Assembly (NCBI RefSeq): GCF_000586475.1
Contig: NZ_BAWJ01000002.1
Coordinates: 239,621 to 303,620 of the forward strand
Direction: 5' to 3'
DNA length: 64,000 bases
Origin: Psychrobacter sp. JCM 18903
GTDB lineage: Bacteria > Pseudomonadota > Gammaproteobacteria > Pseudomonadales > Moraxellaceae
The notes beneath the pieces were generated by a model. The model saw only the letters and a program-made list of their open reading frames with translations. It searched no databases and was not told where the DNA came from. The position numbers and the translations under genes were made by a program. Of this stretch, positions 1 through 10,422 are shown one piece after another (position 1 is the stretch's first letter; each line of letters opens with the position of its first letter).

Positions 1-148
1 TGGTACAGGCTTTTGACATCTCACATGCATGTTCAATTTTAATGCCTTTTTCCAATAGCGCTTTACATAAGTTGCTGCCAGCTTCTAGCTCGACTTCGGC
101 GCCTTCAGGGCAAATTTCATGATGCGGTAGTACGGTAATTTTTGGCAT
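1..148 (-). CDS. fdx: 2Fe-2S ferredoxin of the isc operon, partial
   Basis: Only the first 49 codons lie in the window; the gene runs off the left edge. The translated start (MPKITVLPHHEICPEG) and the later stretch EHACEMSKACT match the adrenodoxin-type ferredoxin Fdx, in which these cysteines begin the 2Fe-2S cluster loop. In this family Fdx supplies electrons for cluster assembly on IscU. It is the last recognised gene of the minus-strand isc operon, 91 bases downstream of hscA. The ATG at 146-148 is the only reasonable start. The remaining cysteines cannot be checked here. Confidence 0.9.
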   Translation of the reverse strand, partial: MPKITVLPHHEICPEGAEVELEAGSNLCKALLEKGIKIEHACEMSKACT

Positions 149-239
149 AAATCGTCTTTCCAGTGCTAATCAATTAAAAGAATAAAAATATAAGAAATGA
201 GCTTAGTATGGTGACTAAGTCACATTTTAAATGTATCTG

Positions 240-2119
240 CTACCAATCTTGGGCATTCGTGCCTGCCATGCTGGCTTTAACGCTTTGATTCATAATACGG
301 GCAGCAAAGGCATCACTGTGAGGCTTGAGCTTTGCTTGCTGTGCCTCGATAAGTGCCAAATCATCAGTACTTAGCGTTGTTTGCAACACTTGTATTTGCT
401 CAGCCAATGAGTGCTGCTCCTCAGAAGACAATAAGGCTGCAAATTCTTTAAGGGCAGATTGTAGCGCTAATACTTCACGCTCCGCTTCTACTTTGGTTTC
501 GATTAAAGAACGTGTATTTTTATCTTCTTCTGCATGCTTGAATCCTGCGACGAGCAATTGCTCTTTTTGCTCATCTGATAACCCATAAGAAGGCACAATC
601 TCAATCTTACTTTCTGTCTTGGTTGTGGTTTCTTGGCGCTGACGGTTAGCTGTCCATTCGCATCGATACTAAAGGTGACTTCAATACGAGCAAATCCAGC
701 TTTCATCGGCGGGATACCATATAGCTCAAAACGACCCAATGAACGGCAGTTATCGACCGTCTCACGCTCGCCCTGTACCACATGAATCACCATGCCTGTT
801 TGACCATCTTGATAGGTGGTAAACACTTGGCGTTTTTTGACAGGAATAGGCGTATTACGTGGAATCAGTACTTCAACTAAGCCGCCCATGGTCTCAAGAC
901 CAAGCGATAGCGGCGTTACGTCTAACAATAATAGGTTGTTATTACTATCGCCATTGACCAATTGATGCGCCGTTTGGGCAGCACCCAAAGCCACGACTTC
1001 ATCGGGATTTAGACGACAAAGTGGTTGCTTGGCAAAAAACTCTGTCACGACTTGTTGTATAGCAGGCATACGAGTAGAGCCACCGACCAAAATCACTTCG
1101 TCTAGATCAGCACTCGAAAGCTTGGCATCACGCAGGGCTTGTTCGCATACGCTCAATGTACGGCGGCTAACTGGCTCTGCAATAGCCAGCAAATCTGTAC
1201 GGCGAAGCACACCTTGGTAAGATTGCTCATTCACAGTGATATCGATATCAACTTGTTCATCGTCAGTCAATGCTTGCTTATAAGCTTTGGCTTGCTGTGC
1301 AAGTATCGACTTATCATGACGACTAACATCTTTTGGATCTATATTTAATTGCTTGATAAGCCAATTGGTCATTAGACGATCGATGTCGTCACCACCTAAT
1401 GCACTATTACCGCCAGTTGCCAGTACTTCAAAGACACCATCAGTCAGCTTTAAGATAGAAACGTCAAAAGTACCGCCACCCAGATCGTAAATTAAATAAT
1501 AACTTTCTTTATCGCCGTTTTGCGTTGACTGGTCGAGACCATAGGCGACGGCAGCAGCCGTAGGCTCATTTAGCAGACGTAACACATTGATACCAGCCGC
1601 TTGGGCTGCATCTTTGGTCGCTTGACGCTGGGCTTCATCAAAATAAGCAGGGACAGTAATGACCGCACCCTCGATACTGTCTGCAGGCAATGCGCTCGCT
1701 GCCCGTTGCTCAAGCGCTGCTAATATACGTGCTGATACTTCAACAGGCGATACTTTACCCTGAGCCGTCACAAATGCTGGCATGTCATCTTTGCTGCCGC
1801 TTAACTCATAAGGATGAGAAAATTTGATATCAGCTTGGCTACGACCCATAAAACGCTTAGCCGAGACGATCGTATTTTTTGGATCATCCGCTAAGTGAGC
1901 TAATGCATCAGAGCCAACCAACGGCTTACCTACACTTGGATAATAGACCACAGAAGGTAATAAGGTATCGGTAGCTGCGCTTGCCTCTAAGACTTGCGCC
2001 TTGCCTGAGCGTACTACCGCGACCAATGAGCGCGTAGTACCAAGATCAATTCCTAGGCCAAAACGATGCTGATGGGGTTGGGCGCTTTGATTGGGTTCGG
2101 CAATTTGCAATAAAGACAT
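240..2119 (-). CDS. hscA: Fe-S assembly chaperone HscA (Hsp70 family), frameshifted
   Basis: HscA is the specialised Hsp70 that, with HscB, promotes transfer of Fe-S clusters from IscU. The ATPase domain begins with [16 protein letters not shown] and contains the [10 protein letters not shown] phosphate loop and [11 protein letters not shown]. The substrate-binding domain follows, and the C-terminal helical lid starts at PSYGLSDEQ. The frame breaks near 638: one A appears missing (AAA read as AA), after which the reading continues in another frame to the stop at 240. Restoring it gives about 626 residues, close to the usual 616-620. The ATG at 2119 is preferred over a TTG twelve bases upstream. 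It lies between hscB and fdx in the isc operon. Confidence 0.93.
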
Positions 2120-2393
2120 AAGATAACTCAAAGATAAAATGAAAGAGATAAAATTAATAAGTGAAATGAAACAAATATGATAAGCGCACTATTGTAGTTT
2201 AACTGCGTTGTATGCACGTGAAAACGAAGATACTTAGCGATTAAAAGTGCTTAAGATAAGGGATTATACGGCATCGCTGTGACTATTTTAACCATCGCTT
2301 ATAATATAGTTTTCAAATAAGCGTCATAAGCTAATACCATTTATAAATAAATTTGGCATATAAAATAAATTAACAAGCTTATACATCAGTCAG

Positions 2394-2975
2394 TTAGACG
2401 TATAAATCATCATCATCTGAATGCTCAGCAGTCGCTAACTCATCGATACCAGTAGTCACGTCAGCATTTAATTTGACTAAGAATTTCAGTTTTTGTGTCG
2501 CATCAATCGCCGTTTGCCAATCTTGGTTTTGGTAAGCATCGTTAAAACGCTTAGACTGTTTTGCCAGTCGCTCGGTGATTTGAGGGTGTAGTTGTTGCAA
2601 TGTCGCACGATCTTTACCCTCGATAGCGTCATCTAAATCCATGCGCATCTGCATCGCATCTTCTAAAAATTCCAAGTCTGCAATTGAATGCTCTAGATTC
2701 TGTGCTTGATCTGCCATGTCTAGTAGATAGCTAGCACGACTATCAGGCGCACTTAACGCTTGGTAGGCTTGATTGATTAACGCTGAGGCTTGCTCAGACT
2801 GCTGTTGCGCTTGCGTAGTATTGGCTAGATTCTTGGTAACATTATCAGGATGATAACGTTTTTGTAGCAGACGTAGATGCTGATCGAGACTCTCTTGATT
2901 GACTTCAAACTGTACAGGCTGCTCAAATAGGGCAAAGAAGTTATCAAACTGGGCTTCTGCAGTAATGTCTGTCAT
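2394..2975 (-). CDS. hscB: Fe-S assembly co-chaperone HscB (J-domain)
   Basis: HscB is the J-protein partner that brings IscU to HscA and stimulates its ATPase. The N-terminal J domain (about residues 10-85) carries the diagnostic HPD motif within KRYHPDNVTKNL. The C-terminal half, rich in charged helices (LEFLEDAMQMRMDLDDAIEGK), is the IscU-binding three-helix bundle typical of HscB. At 193 residues it is slightly longer than the E. coli protein (171), mainly through an acidic C-terminus ending HSDDDDLYV. The frame is intact. It lies downstream of iscA and upstream of hscA; the hscB-hscA gap of 274 bases is long for an operon and contains no recognisable gene. Confidence 0.95.
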   Translation of the reverse strand: MTDITAEAQFDNFFALFEQPVQFEVNQESLDQHLRLLQKRYHPDNVTKNLANTTQAQQQSEQASALINQAYQALSAPDSRASYLLDMADQAQNLEHSIADLEFLEDAMQMRMDLDDAIEGKDRATLQQLHPQITERLAKQSKRFNDAYQNQDWQTAIDATQKLKFLVKLNADVTTGIDELATAEHSDDDDLYV

Positions 2976-3094
2976 ATCATACGCCTTGCTTGTTATTTAT
3001 TTTGAAAGTTTTCTTTAGCTGAGAACATATTTATTATGGCTTGAATATAGAGTTAGGAAACTCTAAACTCAAGGGTTTTTTAACCTTTGAACCA

Positions 3095-3414
3095 TTAAAC
3101 GGTAAAAGATTCGCCGCAACCACATTCGCCTTTTTGATTGGGATTGGTGAACTTAAAGCCTTCGTTAAGACCTTCTTTTTCGTAGTCCATCAACAAACCA
3201 TCTAAATAGACCAAACTTTTAGGATCAATAAAGATGTTAACGCCGCGGCTTTCGTAACGCGTGTCATTTTCATCAGGGTATCTACAAACTCTAAAACGTA
3301 AGCTAAGCCTGAGCAACCCGCGGTACGGATACCCACTCGAATACCTTCGCCTTTGCCGCGATTGTCCAAAAAGTCTCGAACATGCTGAGCGGCGCGTTCT
3401 GTCATTTCAATCAT
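3095..3414 (-). CDS. iscA: A-type Fe-S carrier IscA, frameshifted
   Basis: IscA is a small A-type carrier that accepts or delivers clusters in the Isc pathway. The first part ([20 protein letters not shown], then [14 protein letters not shown]) carries the first conserved cysteine. The second part, in a shifted frame, ends with [11 protein letters not shown], the conserved CGC pair. The frame breaks near 3277, where a run of C appears one base short (EFVDT-PDEND expected). The combined product is about 107 residues, the normal length. I chose the ATG at 3414 because GGGAGT lies just upstream; an in-frame ATG at 3426 is the alternative. Confidence 0.93.
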
Positions 3415-3539
3415 GCCAACTCCCATTGACTATCAATGATAAATATCAATCAAAAAAATCTGTATAAACTGGCAATGAAAATAGAGCACTTGCCAAAAAA
3501 ATCTTAATAACGACCAGTTAAGAATCACTAGAAAATAAA

Positions 3540-3571
3540 AGGTGACAATTACATTAGCGTTATTGTCACCT
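3540..3571 (-). terminator. Hairpin with T-rich tail between iscU and iscA
   Basis: AGGTGACAAT and ATTGTCACCT form a perfect 10-bp stem around a 12-base loop. Read on the minus strand, the direction of isc transcription, it is followed by TTTTATTTTC, so it has the shape of a weak intrinsic terminator. It lies inside the operon, downstream of iscU, and may lower transcription of iscA-hscBA-fdx relative to iscRSU, or protect the upstream mRNA end. Confidence 0.6.
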
Positions 3572-3662
3572 CTTTAGCGTTAGTAGCTGTTCAATACATC
3601 GACTACTAAAGTACGGCCATTAAGACCGTGTACTTAGAAGTATAATACTTACGCTAATAGGT

Positions 3663-4072
3663 TTAGCTAGCCGCTTCTTCTGTCTCTACTGCTGCGCTAT
3701 GCTTACCTTTATAGTCGCTAATAGCGGCTTTAATGCGTCTTCAGCAAGTACAGAGCAATGCACTTTTACTGGTGGTAAGGCCAACTCTTTCGCGATATCG
3801 TTGTTTTTGATTTCGCCCGCTTGATCCAAGCTTTTGCCTTTTAGCCACTCAGTCACGAGCGAACTTGAAGCGATTGCTGAACCACAGCCATAAGTTTTAA
3901 AGCGTGCATCTTCAATGATGCCGTTATCATCAACTTGAATCTGTAGGCGCATTACATCGCCACAAGCTGGGGCACCAACCATACCAGTACCAACGTTTTT
4001 GGCATTTTTATCAAGATTGCCGACGTTGCGTGGATTTTCGTAATGATCAATAACTTGGTCACTATAGGCCAT
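3663..4072 (-). CDS. iscU: Fe-S cluster scaffold IscU, frameshifted near the end
   Basis: IscU is the scaffold on which IscS builds 2Fe-2S clusters. The sequence starts MAYSDQVIDHYENPRNVG and has the three cluster-binding cysteines in GAPACGDVM, TYGCGSAIASS and VKVHCSVLAED. A chaperone-recognition LPPVK motif for HscA is present (ALPPVKVHC). Near 3730 one A is apparently missing; restoring it changes the tail from a random end to LKAAISDYKGKHSA and moves the stop to 3663-3665, giving about 136 residues. It lies between iscS (198 bases upstream) and iscA. Confidence 0.93.
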
Positions 4073-4165
4073 GGGGTTTTCTCCTAGTTAGATGATGAGT
4101 AGTCAATTACTGACTTTAAATGTCTAACTACTCATCGATAATTGGGGTCAAACATTTAGTTAATA

Positions 4166-4210
4166 GAAACGGTATTTATAAAAACGGTATTTATAAAAAC
4201 TGGATTTATA
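4166..4210. repeat. Three tandem copies of a 15-bp unit in the iscS-iscU gap
   Basis: The unit GAAACGGTATTTATA at 4166-4180 is repeated as AAAACGGTATTTATA (4181-4195) and AAAACTGGATTTATA (4196-4210). It fills part of the unusually long 198-base gap between iscS and iscU. No function is evident; copy number could vary between strains. Confidence 0.85.
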
Positions 4211-4270
4211 AGTGTCTGATCAATCGTTTAATGGTTCTGTTTGATAACTATATCGTTACTTTCGGTAATT

Positions 4271-5497
4271 TTAATGCTCAGCCCATTCGACTGAATCTAA
4301 ATCAACACCTTCTTGGTACATATCCCAAAGTGGTGATAAGGCACGTAATTTATCGACCGCTTCATGCATTTGTTTGATGACAGTATCGATGTCTGCTTCA
4401 GTGGTATAACGACCAAAGCTGAAACGAATTGAGCTGTGTGCTAATTCATCTGGGCGACCAATAGCACGTAATACATATGATGGCTCAAGCGTCGCTGATG
4501 TACAGGCTGAACCTGATGATACAGCTAAATCTTTAAGTGACATCATGAGAGACTCGCCCTCAACGAAGTTGAAGCTGATGTTTACAATGTTAGGCACGCT
4601 GTGCTCAAGATCACCATTTAGGTAGATCTCTTCGATATCTTGTAGACCGTCCCACAGTTTTTGGCGTAGCTTGGCTGCATGTGCATGGTCTTCTTCATAA
4701 CGCTCATTGGCTAAAGCAAATGCTGCTCCAAGACCAACGATTTGATGCGTCGGTAATGTACCTGAACGCATACCGCGCTCATGACCACCGCCATGCTGCT
4801 CTGCTTTCAAACGGATACGTGGCTTACGACGAACAAATAATGCGCCAATACCTTTAGGACCGTAGGCTTTGTGACCTGAGAAGCTCATCAAATCGATCTT
4901 CGTGGTTTCAAGGTCAATCAATACTTTACCAACAGATTGTGCGCCATCGACGTGGAAGACCACACCCGCTTCACGAGTGATTTCACCAATGGCAGCGACA
5001 TCAGTAATCGTACCAAGCTCATTATTTACCATCATGAGTGATACTAAGATAGTATCATCACGTAATGCTTCTTTAACTTGCTCTGGTAAAATAAGACCCG
5101 TGCTTGGCTGCGGCTCAAGATAAGTAATCTCAAAACCTTCTTGCTCAAGCTCACGGCACGTATCTAATACGGCTTTATGTTCGATCTTACTGGTAATGAT
5201 GTGCTTACCACGAGATTGATAAAAATGCGCGGCGCCTTTAATCGCTAGGTTGTCTGATTCTGTTGCACCAGAGGTAAAGACGATTTCGCGTGGATCAGCA
5301 TTAATGACTTCAGCCACTTGTTGACGCGCTGTTTCTACCGCTTCTTCTGCTTGCCAGCCATAGCCATGCGAGCGCGAGGCTGGATTACCAAAGATGCCAT
5401 CTACTGTCAGATACTCGCTCATCTTAGCAGCTACTGATTTTGCAACTGGTGTGGTGGCGGCATAATCTAAGTATATAAGGTTGTTATGTTGGCTCAT
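4271..5497 (-). CDS. iscS: Cysteine desulfurase IscS
   Basis: IscS is a pyridoxal-phosphate enzyme that removes sulfur from cysteine as a persulfide and passes it to IscU and other acceptors. The N-terminus [15 protein letters not shown], the PLP-lysine motif [20 protein letters not shown] and the active-site cysteine loop [19 protein letters not shown] are all present. It is about 408 residues, the full family length, with an intact frame. The ATG at 5497 ([12 protein letters not shown]) is the start; it overlaps the stop of iscR by four bases (ATGA), which indicates translational coupling. A longer open frame upstream only reads through iscR. Confidence 0.96.
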   Translation of the reverse strand: MSQHNNLIYLDYAATTPVAKSVAAKMSEYLTVDGIFGNPASRSHGYGWQAEEAVETARQQVAEVINADPREIVFTSGATESDNLAIKGAAHFYQSRGKHIITSKIEHKAVLDTCRELEQEGFEITYLEPQPSTGLILPEQVKEALRDDTILVSLMMVNNELGTITDVAAIGEITREAGVVFHVDGAQSVGKVLIDLETTKIDLMSFSGHKAYGPKGIGALFVRRKPRIRLKAEQHGGGHERGMRSGTLPTHQIVGLGAAFALANERYEEDHAHAAKLRQKLWDGLQDIEEIYLNGDLEHSVPNIVNISFNFVEGESLMMSLKDLAVSSGSACTSATLEPSYVLRAIGRPDELAHSSIRFSFGRYTTEADIDTVIKQMHEAVDKLRALSPLWDMYQEGVDLDSVEWAEH

Positions 5498-6003
5498 GCT
5501 GGGTTTGCCTCGCTGTTCGATAGGGTAATAGTGTTGATATCTTTTATGGAAATCTCTTTGGTAGAGCTGTGCTGACGCTCTGACACTGACTGCACATTTT
5601 CCATGTCTAATAATTGCGCTAATGTTATATTTTTCAAGTACTGTTCGATATGATTGGACAGTGCACACCATAAATCATGGGTTAAGCACATTGTACCACC
5701 TTGACAGTCGCCGCGTCCTTCGCACTGCATCGCATTAACCGACTCATCGACGGCAGATATGATGCTCATGACGTCTATTTCATGCAATGGTTTGGCTAGA
5801 TGATAGCCACCGGCCGCACCTCGGATGCTAGTGACCAGACCACGCTTACGAAGTTTGGAAAACAGTTGTTCAAGGTAAGAGATAGAAATCGATTGCCGCT
5901 TGGCGATATCAGATAAGGAGACTGCAGTGTCTTGTTGGCTGGTCTGTAATGCCAAATCCAGTAACGCAGTAACGGCATATCTGCCTCGAGTAGTCAAACG
6001 CAT
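5494..6003 (-). CDS. iscR: Fe-S sensing transcription regulator IscR
   Basis: IscR is an Rrf2-family repressor that, when carrying a 2Fe-2S cluster, shuts down its own operon. The winged-helix part begins [19 protein letters not shown] and the recognition helix lies in [18 protein letters not shown]. The three cluster cysteines are visible in [21 protein letters not shown] (about residues 92, 98 and 104). At 169 residues it matches the family. It is the first gene of the isc operon and overlaps iscS by four bases. A promoter with an IscR-like box lies upstream at 6180-6209. Confidence 0.95.
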   Translation of the reverse strand: MRLTTRGRYAVTALLDLALQTSQQDTAVSLSDIAKRQSISISYLEQLFSKLRKRGLVTSIRGAAGGYHLAKPLHEIDVMSIISAVDESVNAMQCEGRGDCQGGTMCLTHDLWCALSNHIEQYLKNITLAQLLDMENVQSVSERQHSSTKEISIKDINTITLSNSEANPA

Positions 6004-6179
6004 GTGTTATCTCCAAACTTTTAAGTCATTTTTATTTAACAACGACCTTAGCAAAATGATAGTGGTGGCAGCTTGTAGCGCAATATGAAAGCTACTGATG
6101 AAATCACATAACCGCTAAGTTGTGTCTTATCGTTATTAAACAGCAGATGATGAACCCGATGTGTGCAACGATTAAGCCA

Positions 6180-6209
6180 ATTATACTTAATCCTGAGTAA
6201 TTTAGTCAA
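6180..6209 (-). promoter_or_regulatory. iscR promoter with overlapping IscR-like box
   Basis: On the minus strand TTGACT (6209-6204) and TATAAT (6185-6180) stand 18 bases apart. The sequence between and around them, TTGACTAAATTACTCAGGAT, closely resembles the type 1 IscR site of the E. coli iscR promoter (TTGACCAATTTACTCGGGAAT), where the box overlaps the -35 element. This suggests autorepression by cluster-loaded IscR. The leader to the iscR ATG is about 170 bases. Confidence 0.75.
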
Positions 6210-6530
6210 GATTAAAGTGTGGTTGAATGGTTAATCGAGCTTATCACTATGATTGATAAAAACAATGGTATTAAAAGGAGGGGCTATAAGATTGAGAACA
6301 TTGATTCCTAGCATTTTTGAAATACTAAAATACAGTCTTGAAGTTCGAGTATTACGTTTTTTTAACTTCTATCAATTATATTAGGGCGTGCTGAATGTTC
6401 AATACGCCCCAGTCATCTAAGCGCTTAATATACTAAGCATTTAATATGCCTTAATCGGCATCAAACGCGTTTGGTAAAGTAAGCAGCCTTTCATTATTAA
6501 GCTGACATTGGTAAGTCGTTGTTGGCGAAA
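6210..6530. other. Intergenic region between iscR promoter and the 6.5-kb membrane gene
   Basis: No gene is visible. An inverted repeat GGGCGT...ACGCCC lies at about 6385-6410, downstream of the minus-strand gene that ends at 6531. It lacks a clear T-tract, so it is at most a weak terminator or mRNA 3'-end structure. Confidence 0.4.
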
Positions 6531-7175
6531 TTAATTCATTAATAGCGCGATAATGGCTGCGATCATAATAACGAGAGCAGCCACGGTGACGATTATCAGG
6601 GTTTTTTGTTTGCTCTGTAACTCTTTAACCGTGATTTCAAGCTCACGGTTTTTAATAGTCAAGGTGTTTATTTGGGTTTGTTGCTCTTTGATGCGTAATT
6701 TATAGCTGTCCTTTTTGTCAGCCATTTCAGCTTCAGTAGGCTTGGTCTTACCTTTGCCACCTTTTATCTTTTTAATAAGACCTTGAATTAAGCTGCCAAG
6801 ACCGAGCTGCATAATAAACTGCTTGACCAACTGTACTTGAACAGACTCACCGCGCATTTGTAGTTTTTCGGTGGTTTCGCTGTCATGAGTGGTGATCGCA
6901 TTGATCACTTGGATGCTATAAGCATTAATGATGACGTCAGGTTCGCTGCGGTCAATAGGTAACTCTGCGTCTAATAATACGCCTTTGGTGCTAAAAGTGG
7001 CAAACACTTCAACATGCGGTAGATACAAGCGTAGCGCCACGACAGTACCTTGCTTGGCAAGTGGGTAAGCGGCTTTACGTAGTTCGGGATCTAAACGTAA
7101 CAATAGTGTCAGCGCCGACTCGATGAACACCAGAATGATATTAAGAAAAGAGTGAGACAACGTAGAACGCTTCAT
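6531..7175 (-). CDS. Conserved hypothetical protein with coiled coil and C-terminal membrane helix
   Basis: The product is about 214 residues. The first part contains a domain (LDPELRKAAYPLAKQGTVV, then ELPIDRSEPDVIINAYSIQ) that loosely recalls the SCP2-like lipid-binding domain of UbiJ; this is an impression and not a firm assignment. It is followed by a lysine-rich stretch, a heptad-like coiled coil (IKEQQTQINTLTIKNRELE) and a C-terminal transmembrane helix (TLIIVTVAALVIMIAAIIAL). The protein is therefore probably tail-anchored in the inner membrane. The ATG at 7175 (MKRSTLSHSF) is preferred; the frame is open to 7220. It stands alone between two long intergenic regions. Confidence 0.75.
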   Translation of the reverse strand: MKRSTLSHSFLNIILVFIESALTLLLRLDPELRKAAYPLAKQGTVVALRLYLPHVEVFATFSTKGVLLDAELPIDRSEPDVIINAYSIQVINAITTHDSETTEKLQMRGESVQVQLVKQFIMQLGLGSLIQGLIKKIKGGKGKTKPTEAEMADKKDSYKLRIKEQQTQINTLTIKNRELEITVKELQSKQKTLIIVTVAALVIMIAAIIALLMN

Positions 7176-7693
7176 GTAAATAATCCGTTTTATATTTGGC
7201 AAATTAGAGGCAAAAGACAAACAAGAGTCAAAATTGACCCAAAAGGTGCAGTGATATTTTGCTTATAGTAACGCCTTTATAATAAAAAGTAACGCTAGTT
7301 TCTGTCAGTTGGAAAATTATTACTTTACAATTTGGTAATCAACAAGGACACAGATATTTATGACTGGCGATGCCTCAGTATGAGATGACATCTCTTTGAA
7401 CGATAAGGCAGTATAGAGGTTGACTCGCTAAGTCGAAGTTAGGAAAAGCCAAGGTTACTAGCGGTTATAACAGTTGCAGAGGCTTTGCGTAACATTGAGT
7501 GTCAAATACGTAGTACAGTAGGCAAAAATATGTAAAATCGCTTGCGCTCCTTATGCTGCTTGATATAAAGACGATAACAAAGCGAAACCTGTTAATACGC
7601 CAGTCAGGCAGTTTTTATTGCTTAAATGCTATGAGAGCGTTACAATGCTTGGCGTGAGCGTTTATTATCCCCCTTAAACTTGAAGGAAATTTT
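7176..7693. other. Intergenic region upstream of hupB
   Basis: About 500 bases without a convincing gene. A candidate promoter for hupB is TTGCGC at about 7551 followed after 16 bases by TATAAA. The hupB Shine-Dalgarno AAGGA lies just before the ATG. Nothing else was recognised. Confidence 0.4.
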
Positions 7694-7965
7694 ATGAATA
7701 AGTCAGAATTAATTGATAGCATCGCAGACAAAAGTGGCCTAAACAAAACCCAAGCTGGCGATGCATTGAATGCTGTTATGGAAAGTGTTGGTGAAGCGCT
7801 AGAAGCTGGCGATAGCATCTCATTGGTTGGTTTTGGTACTTTCAGCGTAAAAGACCGTAAAGCACGTACTGGCCGTAACCTAAGACGGGTGAAGAGCTTA
7901 GCATTCCAGCAAGTAAAGTACCAAGCTTTAAAGCGGGTAAAAACTTAAAAGAGCGTTTAAACTAA
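7694..7965 (+). CDS. hupB: DNA-binding protein HU, frameshifted
   Basis: HU is a small histone-like protein that bends and compacts DNA. The start MNKSELIDSIADKSGLNK and the segment VGFGTFSVKDRKARTGRNP are typical. After GRN one C appears missing near 7880; restoring it yields PKTGEELSIPASKVPSFKAG and KNLKERLN before the stop at 7963-7965, exactly 90 residues as expected. The arm residue context RTGRNPKTGE is conserved in HU. A good Shine-Dalgarno (GAAGGA) precedes the ATG, and a strong terminator follows. Confidence 0.95.
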
Positions 7966-8082
7966 GCCGTTTTATTAAAAATGGATGCTGTATAACGACA
8001 TGATATACGAATCAACACAGCATTTACTTAGTAAAGCATTATATGGTTTATAGCATGGCTGAAAAGTCATAATATGAATCAT

Positions 8083-8112
8083 AAAAAGCACCTAGATATT
8101 AGGTGCTTTTTT
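8083..8112 (+). terminator. Intrinsic terminator after hupB
   Basis: AAAAAGCACCT, a 7-base loop, then AGGTGCTTTTTT form a classical hairpin with T-tract. The remaining sequence to ppiD (8113-8347) holds no recognised gene and presumably contains the ppiD promoter. Confidence 0.9.
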
Positions 8113-8347
8113 ATCGCTATAGTTTGTATCATACCACGTGAATATTTTGAGTCTGCATCAAAAAATCACGTATCATAGGGCGCGCGATAGATGCGTTGTT
8201 TAAATAAGACTGTTTTACTCAGTCTTGTTGTTCTATATCAAATTCACACGTTCTTATTCTTACCATTGCCTGCTTAGATAGCATTGATATTAATAGTAAT
8301 ATTACAATGGTTTTTCATCAATATAGGTTTATAAAGCAGAGATAACT

Positions 8348-10220
8348 ATGGATAAATTGCGCGATTTCTTAAAAAGCTGGCCAGGTCGCATTTTATTGAT
8401 TTTATGCCTATCGCCGCTCGCTCTATTGGGTGTCGAAAGCTATTTTGGAGGCGGGGTCGATCCCAACCAAGTCGCTCAGGTGGGTGAAGCAAGCGTAGGG
8501 TTGTCCGAGTATCAGACTGCCGTAAATAACCGTCGTACTGAAATACTAGAACAAGTTGATGATGCGAGTCTATTGAATGAAGATGTATTGCACGAGCAAG
8601 TGCTCAAAGGTCTCATTGATCGTACGCTATTGGAGCAGCAAGCGGGCAAGCTTGGTATGACAGTCTCTGATGACACGATTAATCGTCTATTGCGTGAAGA
8701 AGAAATTTTTAAGGACGCAGAAGGTAATTTTTCTAACGATCAATTTTCAAATTTCTTGCGCCAGCGCGGCATGACTAAAGATCAGCTATTTGCTGAGTTT
8801 CGTAACCAATTAAGCCTCGACCAGCTCAATGCAAGTATTGTTGGCACGGCAGTATATCCCATGCAAGCGGTCAGTCAATTGATTGACTTACAACTTGAGT
8901 CGCGCAATATCTGGCTGCATCGATTTAATTGGCAAGACTATGTAGATCAGGTCAAGTTAAGCAAAGGCGATATACAAGCCTATTATGATGCCAATAAAGA
9001 CACACTAAAAAGTGCGGCGATGGTAGATTTGGCATATTTGCAATTAAGTCCTAAAACCATTCAAGTGAATGAAGTTACGGAAGAGGATTTGCAGCAGCAA
9101 TATGAAGCTTATAAGCAAGGGCTAGCGGTCGTCGATGAACGCAAAATCAGTCAAATCCTATTAACGGGTAAAGACGCGAAGACCAGAGCGACTAAAATCA
9201 AAGCCCGCTTGGATAAAGGTGAGTCTTTTGCCGCATTGGCTAAAACTGAGTCAGATGATCCATCAGGAGCAACAGGTGGCGATATTGGTACCTTTAATCC
9301 TCTGTGTTTGGCAATGATGCCGCAGCGGTTGAGCAGGCTTTAGAAGGCTTAAGTGTGGTGATGTAACAGCACCTATTAAGACTAGCTTTGGCTACCAGAT
9401 ATTTACCGTAACCGAAGATAACGGTAGTAAAATCCCAAGCCTAGAAAGCATGCGTGCAGAGCTGACAGCAAAAGCCAAAGAATATAAGCGTCAAGAAATC
9501 TATGCAGATAAAGTAACAGCGATTAATGACTTGGCAGCAGATGGCTTTAGCATCGAAGATATTGCTCAGCAAGAGAACGTAACGCTAAAACGTATCAAGG
9601 ATTATCGTAAAGAAAACAACAAATCGGAGTTATCACAACCAGCAGTGATTAAGCAGGCTTTTGATGAGTTTACCATTCAAGATCAGGCAGTAACCGCAGG
9701 TATCGAAGTCGGTAACGGGACGGTATGGGTGCAGCCAAGCAACTATCGTCCTACGAAAACGCTTAGCTTAGCTGCTGCTACACCAAAAATCACTCAGATA
9801 TTACGTCAAGAAAAGGCCACGGCATTGGCGCTAAAAGAGGCGAAGAAACTAGCCGCTGGTATTAAAACGCCTGCTGATATCAATAAACAGCCAGTACGTT
9901 TTCAATCATTAGGTGAAGTGAATCGCCAAACCACTCTATTGACAGAGAAAGAGCGCGGATTGGCCTTTAGTCAGCAAGCAGCTAATAATGGCGTCGTTGC
10001 TATTGCCAGTGAGACTGAGATGGGCGCGACTTTGTTGGTCGGTGATCGTATTAAAACAGAGGAGCAGTCGCCATTATCTGATGTGCAAAGAGCACAAACA
10101 GCTGCCATCATTCGTGATAACTTGGGGCAAGATCAGCTACAAGATTACTTGGATTATCTACGTTTGGTGTATAAAGTTGAAATTAATGACGCCAATATAG
10201 CAAACGCGCAAGGGCGTTAG
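8348..10220 (+). CDS. ppiD: Membrane-anchored periplasmic foldase PpiD (SurA/PpiC family), frameshifted
   Basis: PpiD-type proteins are chaperones at the exit of the Sec translocon. The N-terminus MDKLRDFLKSWPGRILLILC contains the single membrane anchor. A SurA-like N-terminal chaperone domain follows (VGEASVGLSEYQTAV, LIDRTLLEQQAGKLGMTVS). The parvulin domain contains RKISQILL and the conserved DDPSGATGGDIGTFNP. Two breaks near 9300 and 9357, each consistent with one lost base, interrupt the end of the parvulin domain (GNDAAAVEQALEGL and VTAPIKTSFGYQIF are restored). The joined product is about 625 residues, normal for PpiD. Its position directly downstream of hupB is conserved in many gammaproteobacteria. 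Confidence 0.9.
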
Positions 10221-10296
10221 AAGTAAAGCTATTAAGGAAAATTTGAGATACTTACTTAGTTATTCTTTCCAAATAGTTTTCTCAAATTTTAAGCAT

Positions 10297-10326
10297 AAAA
10301 AAGCCACTGTCTACAGTGGCTTTTTT
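10297..10326. terminator. Bidirectional terminator between ppiD and purH
   Basis: AAAAAAGCCACTGT and ACAGTGGCTTTTTT form a near-perfect stem with A- and T-tracts on either side, so it can serve both ppiD (plus strand) and purH (minus strand, stop at 10423). Confidence 0.9.
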
Positions 10327-10422
10327 AATGAGTATTACTTTTATCATAAAGATTTAGCATTAATGGCGATACGAAATTCAATACTGCTATCAATGCTAAT
10401 ATTCCAAGTGATACGGAACAAT

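Noticed and set aside
3095..3414. Programmed frameshift in iscA (and iscU, hupB)
   Set aside because: No slippery heptamer is present, homologs are single-frame, and identical small losses occur in many unrelated genes.
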